Below, in pieces: positions 5,979 to 6,928 of a stretch of 6,928 nt of DNA. Both the position numbers and the translations under genes were made by a program. A model generated the notes under the pieces. It made no database searches. It was given only the letters and a program-made list of their open reading frames with translations, and was not told the DNA's origin. Position 1 is the first letter of the stretch; each line of letters starts with the position of its first letter. The stretch covers positions 1 through 6,928 of the forward strand of contig JAIYBO010000208.1 in NCBI GenBank assembly GCA_027488495.1, given 5' to 3'. This stretch comes from Bacteroidota bacterium (lineage in GTDB: Bacteria > Bacteroidota > Bacteroidia > NS11-12g > UBA955).

Positions 5979-6683
5979 TTAAAAGGAATAAGAGATCCCG
6001 CCTTGAAAGACAGATTTTGCGATACCCATTTCGGCATACCAACCCAGTTGGTCGGCAATAGTGCCTTTGAAGCCCAAGGTACTTTCAAAACCAAATGTTG
6101 GAACGCTCGCAATATTGATACCCGGAATGTTGAATTTATTTAACAATCTAGAATCATTGGTTGAAACAGAAATTTTGTTGGTTCTAATACCCATGCCCAA
6201 TCCCCAATATATCTTTACTTGCGCGTCAGGGTTGAAAGTATAATTATACCTTACATTTAAACTCCTTGTTTTGTAATTCAATTTCAGGTTGAGCTGTGTT
6301 AAAGTGCCCAGATCATTGAGAAAGAACGAATCTCTCACCAAACCACCCACGGTAAAGCCACTATTTGCAAAACTCAAACCCACAGCGTGTCTTTTACCCA
6401 ACTTATTTTCATATTTCAAGTAATAAAGCGGTGCTGTTGTGTTGGTGGTAATTGCAGAAAATACGAATGAATCGGCCGGTGTTGTAACATTCGCATTGTC
6501 GAGACGGTTCACCACAAAGTAGATAAAATTCAAAGCACCTGCGCCCACCATGACTGTATTTTTAGCTTCTTTACCTGCAGAAGGTGCGGTGGGATCGGTT
6601 TGAGCTTTGCTCGGAGCGATATTACAAATGGCAATCAACAACAAACAGGTCATTGATTTGATGGCGTTTTGGGTATTTTTCAT
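5979..6683 (-). CDS. Hypothetical outer-membrane beta-barrel protein
   Basis: I do not recognise a named family. From the ATG at 6683 the protein has 234 residues. Residues 1-27 form a clear signal peptide: lysines at 2 and 9, hydrophobic core CLLLIAICNIA, and probable cleavage at SKA/QTDP. The mature part alternates polar and apolar residues in stretches typical of amphipathic beta strands, for example LTQLNLKLNYKTRSLNVRYN, VKIYWGLGMGIRTNKI and GWYAEMGIAKSVFQGGISYS. It ends in Tyr-Ser-Phe, the C-terminal aromatic that marks many outer-membrane barrels for insertion. Its size suits a small barrel of about eight strands of the OmpA/OmpW/opacity type. An in-frame TTG at 6701 would add six residues, but the ATG gives a better signal peptide. 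It begins 35 bases after the carboxyltransferase stop on the same strand, so it may be co-transcribed with it, and it lies upstream of accBC. A role in transport or structure cannot be inferred. Confidence 0.75.
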   Translation of the reverse strand: MKNTQNAIKSMTCLLLIAICNIAPSKAQTDPTAPSAGKEAKNTVMVGAGALNFIYFVVNRLDNANVTTPADSFVFSAITTNTTAPLYYLKYENKLGKRHAVGLSFANSGFTVGGLVRDSFFLNDLGTLTQLNLKLNYKTRSLNVRYNYTFNPDAQVKIYWGLGMGIRTNKISVSTNDSRLLNKFNIPGINIASVPTFGFESTLGFKGTIADQLGWYAEMGIAKSVFQGGISYSF

Positions 6684-6718
6684 AATTATAGTTCGATCCA
6701 ATGGATTGTATGTTCTGA

Positions 6719-6928
6719 TTATAACGGAATATTACCGTGTTTCTTTTTGGGGTTGTTTTTTACTTTGTTTTGCAACATTTCAAAGGCTTGAATTAACCTT
6801 GCTCGGGTTTCTTCAGGTAAAATCACTTCATCCACAAAGCCCCTCGCCGCTGCTCTGTAAGGATTGGCGAACAAATCGCTGTATTCCTTTTCCTTTTCTT
6901 TCCAAGCTGCATCTCTGTCTTCGGCCGC
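6719..6928 (-). CDS. Acyl-CoA carboxylase carboxyltransferase (PccB-type beta) subunit, C-terminal fragment
   Basis: The last 69 codons of a gene that starts beyond the right edge; the stop TAA is the complement of 6719-6721. The translation includes KEYSDLFANPYRAAARGFVD, then EVILPEETRARLIQAFEML, and ends in NNPKKKHGNIPL. The ANPYxAAxRGxVDEVIxPxxTR segment and the KKHGNIPL end are hallmarks of the PccB/acyl-CoA carboxylase beta family. In these a single ~510-residue polypeptide holds both crotonase-like halves and transfers CO2 from biotin to propionyl-CoA, acetyl-CoA or a related acyl-CoA. This differs from the split AccA/AccD carboxyltransferase. Its closeness to accB and accC suggests the three could form one enzyme, although an OMP gene lies between them. 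The related decarboxylase subunit MmdA shares these motifs and cannot be excluded from the fragment. Substrate specificity cannot be read from this part. Confidence 0.9.
   Translation of the reverse strand, partial: AAEDRDAAWKEKEKEYSDLFANPYRAAARGFVDEVILPEETRARLIQAFEMLQNKVKNNPKKKHGNIPL

Noticed and set aside
6684..6701. TTG start for the outer-membrane protein
   Set aside because: The ATG at 6683 gives a standard signal peptide beginning MKN. The six extra residues add acidic and hydrophobic residues in front of it.
1..6928. Mobile elements, CRISPR arrays, tRNA or rRNA genes, defence systems
   Set aside because: I saw no transposase, terminal inverted repeats, regularly spaced repeats or RNA gene sequence. 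All genes except the OMP belong to recognisable families, none of them a defence or mobile type.

Overview
The window looks like a chromosomal housekeeping segment from a member of the Bacteroidota. The evidence is a GyrB C-terminus of the Bacteroidota type, a DUF4920 lipoprotein, starts that mostly lack Shine-Dalgarno sequences, and at least one good match to the Bacteroidota -7 promoter element TAnnTTTG, placed right in front of a start codon. The base composition looks moderate and even, with no visible compositional island. I see no mobile element, CRISPR array, tRNA or rRNA. No stretch longer than 300 bases lacks a gene; the longest gap is 137 bases (5842-5978).

Layout from left to right. 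(1) 1-942, plus strand: the 3' part of gyrB, cut by the window edge. (2) 971-2218, minus strand, convergent with gyrB: an FtsX/LolC-E type ABC transporter permease. (3) 2175-3512, plus strand: a secreted DUF1343 protein of the NamZ exo-N-acetylmuramidase family, whose 5' end overlaps the 5' end of the permease gene head-to-head. (4) 3548-3931, plus strand: a small DUF4920 lipoprotein with its own promoter. (5) 3953-3987: a strong bidirectional terminator separating it from the convergent block on its right. (6) 4026-6928, minus strand: accC, accB, a small outer-membrane beta-barrel protein, and the 3' end of a carboxyltransferase subunit of an acyl-CoA carboxylase.

The right half therefore carries the three functional parts of a biotin-dependent acyl-CoA carboxylase: biotin carboxylase (AccC), biotin carboxyl carrier protein (AccB) and a PccB-type carboxyltransferase. 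An unrelated-looking outer-membrane protein gene lies between the carboxyltransferase and accBC. AccC charges the biotin on AccB with CO2, and a carboxyltransferase passes it to an acyl-CoA, giving malonyl-CoA or methylmalonyl-CoA. The left half mixes DNA topology (GyrB), cell-envelope export (permease) and peptidoglycan recycling (NamZ), with no obvious shared pathway.

I did not find a convincing undescribed system. The points most worth a second look are the overlapping divergent starts at 2175-2218, the outer-membrane protein inside the carboxylase cluster, the probably leaderless DUF4920 gene, and the structured AT-rich leader in front of accB.
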